The position numbers and the translations under genes are program-made. From Xanthomonas vesicatoria ATCC 35937 (GTDB lineage Bacteria; Pseudomonadota; Gammaproteobacteria; Xanthomonadales; Xanthomonadaceae): a DNA stretch of 64,000 nucleotides. Of this stretch, positions 1-9,063 are shown in pieces. Under the pieces are notes generated by a model that was given only the letters and a program-made list of their open reading frames with translations, made no database searches and was not told where the DNA came from. The number at the start of each line of letters is the position of its first letter. The first letter of the stretch is position 1. The stretch is taken from positions 3,844,001-3,908,000 of the forward strand of contig NZ_CP018725.1 in the NCBI RefSeq assembly GCF_001908725.1. Reading direction: 5' to 3'.

Positions 1-782
1 ACGAGGTCTACGAGACCACGCTGGCCTGGTACATCTTCCGCCCGACGCTGGTGGCCTTGCTCAATCCCAAGCTCGGCAAATTCAACGTCACGCCCAAGGG
101 CGGGCTGGTGGCGCGCAGTTATTTCGATGCGCAGATCGCCAAGCCGTATCTGTTCCTGCTGTTGCTCAACGTGGCGGGCGTGGTGGCCGGCGTGCTGCGG
201 CTGGTCTATGTCGGTGGTAGCGGTGAGCAGCAGACGATCTGGTTCAATCTGGCCTGGACGCTCTACAACATGGTGCTGCTGGGCGCCACGATCGCCACCG
301 CCAGCGAAACCCGCCAGGTGCGCAGCGCGCACCGTGTGCCGCTGGATGTTCCGGTCAATCTATATCTGCCCGACGGCGCTGCGCTGGCCTGCCGCTCGGT
401 GAATTTTTCCACCGGCGGCATGGCGATCAAGCTCGCGCAGCCGCAGCCGATCGAACCCGGCTCTGCGGTGCAGATCGGGCTCAGTCATCGCGGTGTGGAG
501 CAGACCTTGCCGGCCGTAGTGCGGCAGGACCGCGATGGTCAGGTCAGCATCCAGTTCACGCAGATGTCGATGGAACAGGAACGCTGGCTGGTGGCATCCA
601 CCTTTGCGCGTGCGGACATCTGGTTGTCGCAGTGGGGCCAGCACGATCGCGATTCGTTCTGGCGCTCGATGGGGCAGGTACTGGCGGCCAGTGCGCGCGG
701 ATTCGGGCGCCTGGGCCGGCATATGGTGGAAAGCACGCGCCAGGGGTTCCGCCCGGCGCGCGCGGTGGATCTGGAGTCGTGA
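1..782 (+). CDS. bcsA: Cellulose synthase catalytic subunit BcsA, C-terminal part (partial)
   Basis: This reading frame is open at the left edge (frame beginning at base 3) and ends with TGA at 780-782, so only about the last 260 residues are present. BcsA polymerises UDP-glucose into cellulose at the inner membrane and threads the chain through the membrane. The fragment shows one or two hydrophobic membrane segments and then a PilZ domain. The PilZ motifs RSAHR (RxxxR) and NFSTGG (N/DxSxxG) are present, so cyclic di-GMP is expected to activate the enzyme. The glycosyltransferase core (DxD, QxxRW) lies outside the window. bcsB starts 5 bases downstream, consistent with one transcript. The assignment rests on PilZ plus the bcsB-bcsZ-bcsC context and is firm. 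Confidence 0.93.
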   Translation, partial: EVYETTLAWYIFRPTLVALLNPKLGKFNVTPKGGLVARSYFDAQIAKPYLFLLLLNVAGVVAGVLRLVYVGGSGEQQTIWFNLAWTLYNMVLLGATIATASETRQVRSAHRVPLDVPVNLYLPDGAALACRSVNFSTGGMAIKLAQPQPIEPGSAVQIGLSHRGVEQTLPAVVRQDRDGQVSIQFTQMSMEQERWLVASTFARADIWLSQWGQHDRDSFWRSMGQVLAASARGFGRLGRHMVESTRQGFRPARAVDLES

Positions 783-787
783 GCGCG

Positions 788-3151
788 ATGCGTGGTGTTT
801 CCCTTTTCTCTGTCAAGAAGCGACTGATGCGAATGTCCCCGGCCGTGTTGACCTGCGCGCTCACGCTTCTGGCCGGTCTGGCGCAGGCGCAACAGTCCGC
901 ACCGACCGCGCCTGCCGCGCAGGCCGGTGCCGATGCTCAAAGCGCCACCGCAACAGCAATGGCACCTGCCATGCCCGCACCGCTGCCCGCCGGCAGCACG
1001 CGTGCGGCCACGCTGCGCGATCTGGGCATCGATTACGAAATCACCTTGCGCGGCGTGCAGGGCAGTGCCGGCGTGCCCTTCAGCGTGCGCAGCGACGAAA
1101 TCGTCACCGCCGCCACGCTCAATCTGAAATACAGCTACTCGCCGTCGCTGCTGCCAGACCTGTCGCACCTCAAGGTCACCATCAACGGCGTCACAGTGGC
1201 CACCTTGCCCACCGACAAGGCCAACGCCGGCAAGTTGCTCTCGGCCGATCTGCCGGTCGACCCGCGGCTGATCACCGACTACAACCAGCTCAACCTGCAA
1301 CTCATCGGGCATTACACCCGCGAGTGCGAAGACCCCGACCACAGCAGCCTGTGGGCGAATGTGGACGCGGCCACCAGCCTGTCGCTGACCACCACCCCGC
1401 TGGCGCTGGCCAACAACCTGGCGCTGCTGCCGGTGCCGTTCTTCGATGTGCGCGATACCCGGCGTCTGGAGCTGCCGTTCTATTTCCCGCAGCAGCCGGA
1501 CATGGCGACGCTGCAGGCGGCCGGCACCGTGGCGTCGTGGTTCGGCACCCTGGCCGGCTATCGCGGCGCGGTGTTCCCGGCCTCGACCAGCAGCCTGCCG
1601 GCGACCGGTAACGCAGTGGTGTTCGCCACGCCCGACACCTTGCCGGCGCAGTTCGCCACGGCCGATAGTGGCGTAGCCGATATCCGTGGGCCGACGGTTG
1701 CGGTGATGGTCAACCCGACCGACCCCAACGGCAAGCTGCTGCTGGTGCTCGGCCGCCACACTGACGATCTGCAACGCGCCGCCACCGCACTGGCGTTGCG
1801 CGCGCCGCTGACCGGCGCGGTGGCACGGATAGGCGAGATGTCCGCGCCGACGCCGCGGCAGCCATACGACGCGCCCAAATGGATTTCCAGCGACCACCCG
1901 GTGCGCTTCGGCGACCTGGTCACCCAGGTCGGCGCGCTCAACGTCAGCGGCTATCACCCGGACCTGATCCGGGTCGGTCTGCAGCTGCCGCCGGACCTGT
2001 TCGTGTGGGAGCGCGACGGCATTCCGGTGGCGCTGAAATACCGTTACACGTTGCCGGAAGAGGACAACAAGTCCGCGCTCAACGTCAGCATCAACACGTC
2101 GTTCGTGACCACCTTGCCGTTGACCGGCCGCCCGTTCGCCGAGTCCACGCCGATGCGCTGGTGGAACAGCCTGGGCACGCGCGGCAGCATGCCGGTGCAT
2201 CAGGATCTGAAACTGCCGGTCGGTGCGTTTTCGGCCAATAGCCAGCTGCGCTTTCACTTCTTTTTCGATCGCCCGCAAGGCGAGGCCTGCAAGAACACCT
2301 TCCCGGATGTATCCGGCGCCATCGATGCCGATTCCACCATCGACCTGAGCGGCTTCCATCACTACATGGCGATGCCGAACCTGGCCGCGTTCGCCAATGC
2401 CGGCTACCCGTTTACGCGGCTGGCCGATCTGTCCGAATCGGCGATCGTGCTGCCCAATAATCCGGGTGACCAGGATCTGGGTAATGTGCTGACCTTGCTC
2501 GGCCGCTTCGGTGCATCCACCGGCTACCCCGCGCTGCATGCGCAGGTCATCGCCGCCAGCGCTGTGCAGCAGCACGCCGATCGCGATCTGTTGCTGCTGG
2601 GCAGCGCCGAGTCGCAACCGCTATTCAAGCAATGGCGCGCGCAGCTGCCGGTGGGCCAGGACGGGCAGAATCGGCGCATCGGCCTGACCGATTGGCTGTT
2701 CGAAAAACTGCCCGGTTTTCTGTCTTTCGACGCGCGCCGTACCGACCTGCCGACCACCACCGAGATCGCGTTGCAGCCGCAGCCCGACGACGTGTTGCTG
2801 ATGGGCTTCGAATCGCCGTTGAAATCCGGCCGCAGCGTGGTCGCGTTCCAGACCGAAGATCCGGCCAACATGAGCCGCTTGTTCGATGCCTGGTTCGACC
2901 CGGCATTGCTCAAGGATTTCCAGGGCAGCGTGGTACTGCTGCAGCAGAAAAAGGTCACCAGCCTGGTCGGCAACCAGACTTATTACGTGGGCCACTTGCC
3001 GCTGCCGACCTGGCTGCGCTGGTACTTCTCGCATCACCCGGTCTGGCTGGCGCTGACCGTGGTGCTGCTGGCACTGCTGCTGGCCCTGGCCGCGCGCGTA
3101 CTGCTGCGCCGGCACACTGCCGAGCGCCTCAACGACGGCCACGGCGCATGA
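788..3151 (+). CDS. bcsB: Cellulose synthase periplasmic subunit BcsB
   Basis: 787 residues. BcsB is the periplasmic, membrane-anchored partner of BcsA; it guides the nascent glucan chain and is needed for synthase activity. The product begins with a basic signal region and a hydrophobic core ending at LAGLAQAQ, then a long periplasmic region of carbohydrate-binding and flavodoxin-like domains, and finishes with a single transmembrane helix at about residues 751-777 followed by RRH. The frame is open upstream inside bcsA, but ATG 788 lies 5 bases after the bcsA stop and gives a proper signal peptide; ATG 827 is a possible alternative. The last 4 bases overlap bcsZ (ATGA), suggesting coupled translation. 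BcsB was historically called the c-di-GMP-binding subunit, but that role belongs to the PilZ domain of BcsA. Confidence 0.93.
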   Translation: MRGVSLFSVKKRLMRMSPAVLTCALTLLAGLAQAQQSAPTAPAAQAGADAQSATATAMAPAMPAPLPAGSTRAATLRDLGIDYEITLRGVQGSAGVPFSVRSDEIVTAATLNLKYSYSPSLLPDLSHLKVTINGVTVATLPTDKANAGKLLSADLPVDPRLITDYNQLNLQLIGHYTRECEDPDHSSLWANVDAATSLSLTTTPLALANNLALLPVPFFDVRDTRRLELPFYFPQQPDMATLQAAGTVASWFGTLAGYRGAVFPASTSSLPATGNAVVFATPDTLPAQFATADSGVADIRGPTVAVMVNPTDPNGKLLLVLGRHTDDLQRAATALALRAPLTGAVARIGEMSAPTPRQPYDAPKWISSDHPVRFGDLVTQVGALNVSGYHPDLIRVGLQLPPDLFVWERDGIPVALKYRYTLPEEDNKSALNVSINTSFVTTLPLTGRPFAESTPMRWWNSLGTRGSMPVHQDLKLPVGAFSANSQLRFHFFFDRPQGEACKNTFPDVSGAIDADSTIDLSGFHHYMAMPNLAAFANAGYPFTRLADLSESAIVLPNNPGDQDLGNVLTLLGRFGASTGYPALHAQVIAASAVQQHADRDLLLLGSAESQPLFKQWRAQLPVGQDGQNRRIGLTDWLFEKLPGFLSFDARRTDLPTTTEIALQPQPDDVLLMGFESPLKSGRSVVAFQTEDPANMSRLFDAWFDPALLKDFQGSVVLLQQKKVTSLVGNQTYYVGHLPLPTWLRWYFSHHPVWLALTVVLLALLLALAARVLLRRHTAERLNDGHGA

Positions 3152-4326
3152 ACGCACACACAGGCAATGGCTTGACGCGCCGCGGCGTGCTGCGCGTCGG
3201 CGCCCTGGCGTCGGCGGCCGCGCTGTTGCCGGCCGGCGCAACGGCAGCGCCCGCACAGTGCGGCGCCTGGCCGCTGTGGAATGCATTCGTGTCCAAACAC
3301 ATCCAGCCCGACGGCCGGGTGGTGGATTTCCTCAACGCCGATCAACGCTCCACCTCCGAAGGCCAGTCGTACGCGCTGTTTTTCGCACTGGTGGCCAATG
3401 ACCAGGTGTTGTTCGACAAGGTGCTGGGCTGGACCCGGCACAACCTGTGCGGCGGTCGCCCCGATCTGAATCTGCCGGCCTGGTTGTGGGGCCGCGATGG
3501 CAGTGGCGACTGGCGCGTGCTCGATGCCAATACCGCCAGCGATGGCGAGTTGTGGATTGCCTATGCCTTGCTGGAAGCCGGCCGGCTATGGAGCCGCCCG
3601 GGTTACCTCAAGGCCGGCCAGCAGATCCTGCAACTGATGCGCACCCAGGAAGTGGCCGCGCTGCCCGGCCTGGGGCCAATGTTGTTGCCCGGTCGCAGCG
3701 GCTTTGTCGAAACCGGCCGCTGGACGCTCAATCCCAGTTATCTGCCCATCCAGCTACTTCGCCGCTGCGCCAGCGCCGACCCCAAGGGGCCGTGGGCGGC
3801 GATTGCCGCCAACGCTGCGCGCGTGCTGCGCGACAGTGCGCCGGTCGGCTTTGCGCCGGATTGGACGGTGTGGGACGGCAAGGCCTTCGGCGCCGACCCC
3901 AAACGCGGCAATGTCGGCAGCTACGATGCCATCCGCGTGTATCTGTGGGCCGGCATGCTGGATGCCGGCGAACCGCTGCGTGCGAAGTTGCTGCAGGATT
4001 TGTCCGGCCCGGCCGACTTGCTCGCTGCGGGCACCGCGTTTGCCGAAAAGATCGACACCGCGCGTGGCGTGGGTACCGGCGCCGTGCCGGTAGGGTTTTC
4101 CGCCGCATTGCTGCCGTACCTGAGCGCGCTGCGGCAGCCAACGCTACTCAAGGCGCAGGCGCAGCGGATTCCGCTTGCCGCCACACCGGCCGCCGCCGCG
4201 CTGCCGTATTTCGAACGCACGCTGGTCCTGTTCGGACAGGGCTGGCTTGAGAACCGCTACCGCTTTGCCGCAGACGGGCGCCTGCTGCCCGCCTGGAGAA
4301 CGCCTGCATGCTCCGCAAAAACCTGA
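3148..4326 (+). CDS. bcsZ: Periplasmic endo-1,4-beta-glucanase BcsZ (glycoside hydrolase family 8)
   Basis: 392 residues. BcsZ cleaves beta-1,4-glucan in the periplasm and tunes cellulose assembly. The N-terminus TRRGVLR followed by a hydrophobic alanine-rich stretch matches the twin-arginine pattern, so Tat export is likely (inference). The GH8 signature STSEGQSYALFFAL places the likely general acid at Glu71, and SYDAIRVYLW places the likely base at Asp260. Length fits the family (about 370 residues in E. coli). It starts in a 4-base overlap with bcsB and its last 19 bases overlap bcsC, as expected in a compact bcsABZC operon. Confidence 0.94.
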   Translation: MNAHTGNGLTRRGVLRVGALASAAALLPAGATAAPAQCGAWPLWNAFVSKHIQPDGRVVDFLNADQRSTSEGQSYALFFALVANDQVLFDKVLGWTRHNLCGGRPDLNLPAWLWGRDGSGDWRVLDANTASDGELWIAYALLEAGRLWSRPGYLKAGQQILQLMRTQEVAALPGLGPMLLPGRSGFVETGRWTLNPSYLPIQLLRRCASADPKGPWAAIAANAARVLRDSAPVGFAPDWTVWDGKAFGADPKRGNVGSYDAIRVYLWAGMLDAGEPLRAKLLQDLSGPADLLAAGTAFAEKIDTARGVGTGAVPVGFSAALLPYLSALRQPTLLKAQAQRIPLAATPAAAALPYFERTLVLFGQGWLENRYRFAADGRLLPAWRTPACSAKT

Positions 4327-7300
4327 CACCGCTCTACCTCGCCGGCATGATCGACCTGTGCCTGCTCGTCTCCCCGGTGCACGCGCAGACCAGCGCGACC
4401 CAGCAACTGGTCGGGCAGGGCAACTACTGGCACGATCAGGGACGCGACGATCTGGCCGCCGACACCTGGAAAAAGCTGCTCGGCATCGACCCCGATCAGC
4501 CCGATGCCTTGCTCGGCCTGGCGCAGATCGATCTGGCGCAGGGCCGCCAGTCCGAAGCGCGCAAGCGTCTGCAGCAACTCGAGGGCGCGCACCCGCAATC
4601 GCCGCAGGCGCAGCGCCTGCGCGTGGCGATCGGTGCGCGCGGCAGCGCCACTGCCGGCGAAGATCCCAACCTGCGCAACGCGCGCCGCGCCGCTGCGGCA
4701 GGGCGCTATGTGGAAGCGGCGCGCAGCTATGAGGCCGTCTTCGCAGGCAAGGCGCCGCCGCCCAATCTGGCGCTGGAGTACTACCAGTCGCTGGCCGGAA
4801 CACCAACCGGTTGGGAGCGTGCGCGCGAGGGTCTGCGCACGCTGCAGGCCAGCGAACCGGCCAACCCATCCGTGCAGCTGGCGCTGGCCCAGGTGTTGAG
4901 CTATCGCGAGCCCACCCGTCGCGAGGGCATTGCGCAATTGCGCACGCTGGCGCAACGCGCCGATGTCGGCGGCCCGGCGCGTACCAGCTGGCGCCAGGCG
5001 CTGCTGTGGCTCAACGCCAGCACCGCCGATGCACCGCTGTATCAGGCATTTTTGGCCGGCACTCCCGCCGACGCGGAAGTGACCGCCAAACTCGGTCAAT
5101 TGCGCGAACAGCGCACGGCTGCTGCCGCGGCACCCGCTGATCCCAACGGCATCGCGCTGAGCGAAGGCTTCCGCGCGCTCAATGCCGGCAATCTTGGCGT
5201 GGCCGAACAACGTTTCACGCAGGTGCTGCGTGCCCGTGCGCGCGACGCGGAAGCCTTGGGTGGGCTGGGCTCGGTGCGGTTGCGTCAGCAACGCTTTGCC
5301 GAAGCGCAGGAACTGCTGCGCCCGGCCGCGGCCAACAGCGGCAAATGGAAAGGGGCGCTGGACAGCGCGCGCTACTGGCAACAGCTGCAGCAGGCCGACG
5401 CCGCGCGCACGCGCGGAGACATCGCGCAGGCACGCCAGCTGGTGGAGCAGTCGGTGCAGCTGCTGCCAAACGAGCCGGCCGGCCATGTCGCGCTGGGCGG
5501 TCTGCAAAGCGCCAGCGACCCGGTCGCCGCCGAAGCCAGTTATCGCAAGGCGCTGTCGCGCGATGCCGACAACGCCGGCGCCCTGCAGGGCCTGGTCGGG
5601 CTGTACAGCCGCCAGGGCCGCATGTCCGAAGCCAGCGAGTTGTTCAATCGGCTGCCGGCCGCCGAACGCGCCAAATCCGGCGGCGAAGCCTTGCTGCGTT
5701 CCAACGTGCAGCGCGCCCGCGCGCGGCAATCGCTGGAGGCAGGCGATGCGGTCAGCGCGCAGGCCGAGCTGGAAGCAGCCATGGTCGAACGCCCCGGCGA
5801 TGCCTGGATCCGGTTGGATCTGGCGCGTCTGTATCAACAGGCCGGCCGTCCCGACCAAGCGCGTAGCGTCATGGATGGACTGCTTGCCGTGCATGGCGAC
5901 CAGCCCGAAGCACTGCACGCCAACGCCTTGCTCGCGCAGGAAAGCGGCGACTGGCAAGGCGCCTACGACAGCCTGGATCGTATTCCGGCCGCCGCGCGCA
6001 CGCCGGAAATGACCCAGCTGCGCACCACCGCCTGGATCGAATTACAGGCGCGTCAGGCGCGGCTGCTGGTGGCGCAGGGCAGGGTCAGCGAGGCGCAGCA
6101 GTTGCTCGCACGTACCGAAACCGCGCTCGGCAACCAGCTCGACGACCCACAACTGCTGTCTGCGCTCGCCGGTGCGCATGCCGACGCCGGCAACACCCCG
6201 CGCGCGCTGGTGCTGGCGCAGCGCCTGGTCACCGGCGCCAACCCGCGCACCGAAGACCGCCTGCAATATGCCGGCGTGCTGCTGCGCGCGCATCAGGACG
6301 CGGAGTTGTCGGCGGTGCTGCGCCAGCTGCAATCCACCACCATGACGCCGGAACAATTGCGCCGGTATCAAAGCCTGCGTAGCGCCTATACGCTGCGCCA
6401 GGTGGATGCATTACGCGAGCTCGGCAATCTGGAGGGGGCCTACGACGCGTTGTCGCCGATCCTGGCCCAGCAACCGGACAACCGCGACGCGCAGGCCGCA
6501 CTGGCCAGGCTGTATGCCGCTGCCGGCGATCAGCGCCAGGCGCTGGCGATCTATCAGCAGATTCTGCAGCGCCACCCCAGCGATCTGGATACGCTAACCG
6601 CCGCAGCCAATAGCGCCGCCGCGCAATCGGATCTGCGCGACGCCGAGAGTTATCTGCAACGCGCGGTGGCGCAGGCGCCGGAATCGCCGGAGGTGCTGGC
6701 CGCCGCCGGCCGCGTGTATCGCAGCGCCGGCAAGAACCGCAAGGCCGAGCAGTATTTCCGCGCCTCGCTGGCCGCGCAGCAGCGCCAGGCCGGTCAGCTC
6801 GACAACGGCCTGCCGGGTGCACGTGGCCCGGCGGCAGTTGCCTCGGCCGGCCGCCCGCTCAATCCGTTTTCCGGCATGACCGGCGCCATGCCGCGTTCTC
6901 CAGCGGTGCTGTCCGAGCGCACGGACGCAGGCAATGCCTACGCGCAGAACGCGCTGGCGCCGCTGCCCGCGCAACCGGCCGCTGCCCGCTTCGCTGCGCC
7001 CGTCCCCGCGCCTGTCACTGCCGACGCGTATGCCTACGCCGGCAATAGCGCCGATCCCCTGCCGCCGCCGGTGAGCGCCAGCGCGGCGCCGGCGGTGCTG
7101 GCAGCGCCGGCCAGCCGTTCGCGCCTGCCCACCCGCAGCGTGCCGACGCTCGCACCGGCCGACGACCTGCGCCCGCGCGGCGTCGCGGCACAGGCACTGC
7201 CGCCGGCCAGCAGCGGCAACAGCGTGCTCGACGAACTGCGCGCAGTGCAATCGGAAAACAGCGACAACCTGGCCGGTGGCGCGCTGTATCGCGCACGCGA

Positions 7301-8837
7301 TGGCGAAGACGGCCTGGGCCGGCTGGACGACATCGAAATGCCGGTGCAGGCCGAATTCGCGGTGGGCGAAGGCAAGCTCGGCGTCACGCTGACGCCCACC
7401 GTGGTGGATGCCGGCACCCTGACCACCGATTACGCCACCGCCAGTCACTTCGGCGCCGGCCCCCAGACCGCGGTCAACGACGCGCTTGCCGCCGACCGCA
7501 GCCCGATCGACACGCTGACCAACTCGTCGGTGTATCAGTTGCTCGCCACCCAGGGCGACAACGTCGCCACGCGCGAACGCCTGCGCCGTTATGCGTTGAA
7601 TACTGGGCTGTTCGGCGAGCTGCTGACTGAAAACAACAACAGCACACCGGCGGCGTTGGCCGCGCTGGCCAACGAACCGCTGCCGGCGTACCTGCTCAGC
7701 GTCAATGCGTCCAGCACGCCGATCGCGCAGCTGGCGCGCGACATCCTCAGCAATACCGCCATCAGCGAACAGCTTGCCGCCGGCGACGGTGCCGCGTTGC
7801 AGGCATTGGCCAGCAGCTCGGCCGCCGCGCAGCAGACGCCCACCTCGCTGGCGGCCACGCTCAACAGCATGGCCGCCACCGGCAACGGTGCACGCCGGCT
7901 CAGCCAGGACGACACCGGTGTGGGGCTCGGCGTGCGCTATCGCAACGGCGGTTTCAACGCCGACGTCGGCAGCACGCCGATCGGCTTCCAGGAGCAGAAC
8001 ATCGTCGGCGGCGTCGGCTATCGCGGCGACATCGGCGAGACGGTGAGCTGGTCGGCCGATGCCTCGCGGCGCGCGGTCACCGACAGCGTGCTGTCGTTCG
8101 CCGGCGCACAGGATGCGCGCAGCGGCCGCGAATGGGGCGGCGTCACCAGCAACGGCATCGTGCTCTCGGCCACCGCCGACAACGGCTTGCTTGGTGGGTA
8201 TGCCAATCTCGCCGCGCATCGCTTGACCGGTAACAACGTAGCCGACAACGATCACCGCCAGGGCGACCTGGGCTTCTACGTGCATGCGTTGGAAACGCAG
8301 CATCAGTCGCTGACCGCCGGCGTCAATCTGACCGCCATGCAGTACGACAAGAACCTCAGCGGCTTCACCTACGGGCACGGCGGTTACTTCAGCCCGCAGG
8401 AGTATGTGGACCTCGGCTTTCCGGTGCATTGGAGCGGCCGCAGCGCCGGGCAGAGCGTCAACTGGAAGGTCGATGCCAGCGTGGGCGTACAGCATTTCAA
8501 GACCGACCCCACACCGTATTTCCCCACCGACCCGACCTTGCAACAGGCCGCCTACGACGCCGCATCGCTGGCGGCGCTGCTCGGCCTGGTCGATCGCTAC
8601 ACCGACCCGGTGTACGCGGGCGAAAGCCGCACCGGCGTGTCGTACAACCTCAGTGGCGCCGCCGAATGGCAGGTGGCCCCGCAGTTGTTCCTGGGCGGGC
8701 GCATGACCTTCAATAACGCACGTGACTACAACCAGTTCAGCAGCAATCTCTATCTGCGTTTTGTGATGGATCGCCTGGGCGCCGCACTGGGCCGCGCCCC
8801 GCAGGTGCTGACCTCGCCGTATGCCGCGGATCGTTAA
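4308..8837 (+). CDS. bcsC: Cellulose synthase outer-membrane export protein BcsC (TPR + beta-barrel)
   Basis: 1509 residues, longer than the roughly 1150 of E. coli BcsC. BcsC conducts the glucan through the periplasm and outer membrane. A signal peptide (cleavage near SPVHAQ) is followed by many tetratricopeptide repeats over roughly residues 30-830. Then comes a low-complexity Ala/Pro linker (about 840-975). The BCSC C-terminal domain follows; its last 350 or so residues carry alternating aromatic beta-strands of a 16-stranded type pore and it ends RFVMDRLGAALG before a short tail. The start codon lies inside bcsZ with a 19-base overlap; the alternative internal Met (residue 14) would shorten the signal peptide. 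A perfect GC-rich hairpin lies about 170 bases downstream. Confidence 0.93.
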   Translation: MLRKNLTPLYLAGMIDLCLLVSPVHAQTSATQQLVGQGNYWHDQGRDDLAADTWKKLLGIDPDQPDALLGLAQIDLAQGRQSEARKRLQQLEGAHPQSPQAQRLRVAIGARGSATAGEDPNLRNARRAAAAGRYVEAARSYEAVFAGKAPPPNLALEYYQSLAGTPTGWERAREGLRTLQASEPANPSVQLALAQVLSYREPTRREGIAQLRTLAQRADVGGPARTSWRQALLWLNASTADAPLYQAFLAGTPADAEVTAKLGQLREQRTAAAAAPADPNGIALSEGFRALNAGNLGVAEQRFTQVLRARARDAEALGGLGSVRLRQQRFAEAQELLRPAAANSGKWKGALDSARYWQQLQQADAARTRGDIAQARQLVEQSVQLLPNEPAGHVALGGLQSASDPVAAEASYRKALSRDADNAGALQGLVGLYSRQGRMSEASELFNRLPAAERAKSGGEALLRSNVQRARARQSLEAGDAVSAQAELEAAMVERPGDAWIRLDLARLYQQAGRPDQARSVMDGLLAVHGDQPEALHANALLAQESGDWQGAYDSLDRIPAAARTPEMTQLRTTAWIELQARQARLLVAQGRVSEAQQLLARTETALGNQLDDPQLLSALAGAHADAGNTPRALVLAQRLVTGANPRTEDRLQYAGVLLRAHQDAELSAVLRQLQSTTMTPEQLRRYQSLRSAYTLRQVDALRELGNLEGAYDALSPILAQQPDNRDAQAALARLYAAAGDQRQALAIYQQILQRHPSDLDTLTAAANSAAAQSDLRDAESYLQRAVAQAPESPEVLAAAGRVYRSAGKNRKAEQYFRASLAAQQRQAGQLDNGLPGARGPAAVASAGRPLNPFSGMTGAMPRSPAVLSERTDAGNAYAQNALAPLPAQPAAARFAAPVPAPVTADAYAYAGNSADPLPPPVSASAAPAVLAAPASRSRLPTRSVPTLAPADDLRPRGVAAQALPPASSGNSVLDELRAVQSENSDNLAGGALYRARDGEDGLGRLDDIEMPVQAEFAVGEGKLGVTLTPTVVDAGTLTTDYATASHFGAGPQTAVNDALAADRSPIDTLTNSSVYQLLATQGDNVATRERLRRYALNTGLFGELLTENNNSTPAALAALANEPLPAYLLSVNASSTPIAQLARDILSNTAISEQLAAGDGAALQALASSSAAAQQTPTSLAATLNSMAATGNGARRLSQDDTGVGLGVRYRNGGFNADVGSTPIGFQEQNIVGGVGYRGDIGETVSWSADASRRAVTDSVLSFAGAQDARSGREWGGVTSNGIVLSATADNGLLGGYANLAAHRLTGNNVADNDHRQGDLGFYVHALETQHQSLTAGVNLTAMQYDKNLSGFTYGHGGYFSPQEYVDLGFPVHWSGRSAGQSVNWKVDASVGVQHFKTDPTPYFPTDPTLQQAAYDAASLAALLGLVDRYTDPVYAGESRTGVSYNLSGAAEWQVAPQLFLGGRMTFNNARDYNQFSSNLYLRFVMDRLGAALGRAPQVLTSPYAADR

Positions 8838-9010
8838 GGCATGGCAATGCGCAGCCGGTGGCGATCCGACCGGCCTGGGCGAGGTATCTATGTAGATGCG
8901 TGTCGCCCTTGCGCAGGCGCGGCGCATCGATGTGCATCGCGTCGATAGGCGATGGCGGAGCGCATCGACACGCCGCGCTGCATTCGGCATACAGCTGATT
9001 GCGGATAGAC

Positions 9011-9034
9011 GAACGGCGCCTCTCGGCGCCGTTC
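9011..9034. terminator. Perfect 10-bp GC hairpin between convergent genes
   Basis: GAACGGCGCC - TCTC - GGCGCCGTTC forms a perfect 10-bp stem with a 4-base loop. It lies between bcsC (+) and the metallopeptidase gene (-), the place for a shared terminator. There is no clear T-run on either side, so it may act as a transcript end-protecting hairpin or a Rho-dependent stop rather than a classical intrinsic terminator. The rest of 8838-9063 shows no gene. Confidence 0.5.
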
Positions 9035-9063
9035 GCATGACATCCGACCGTCTACGCCTTGGA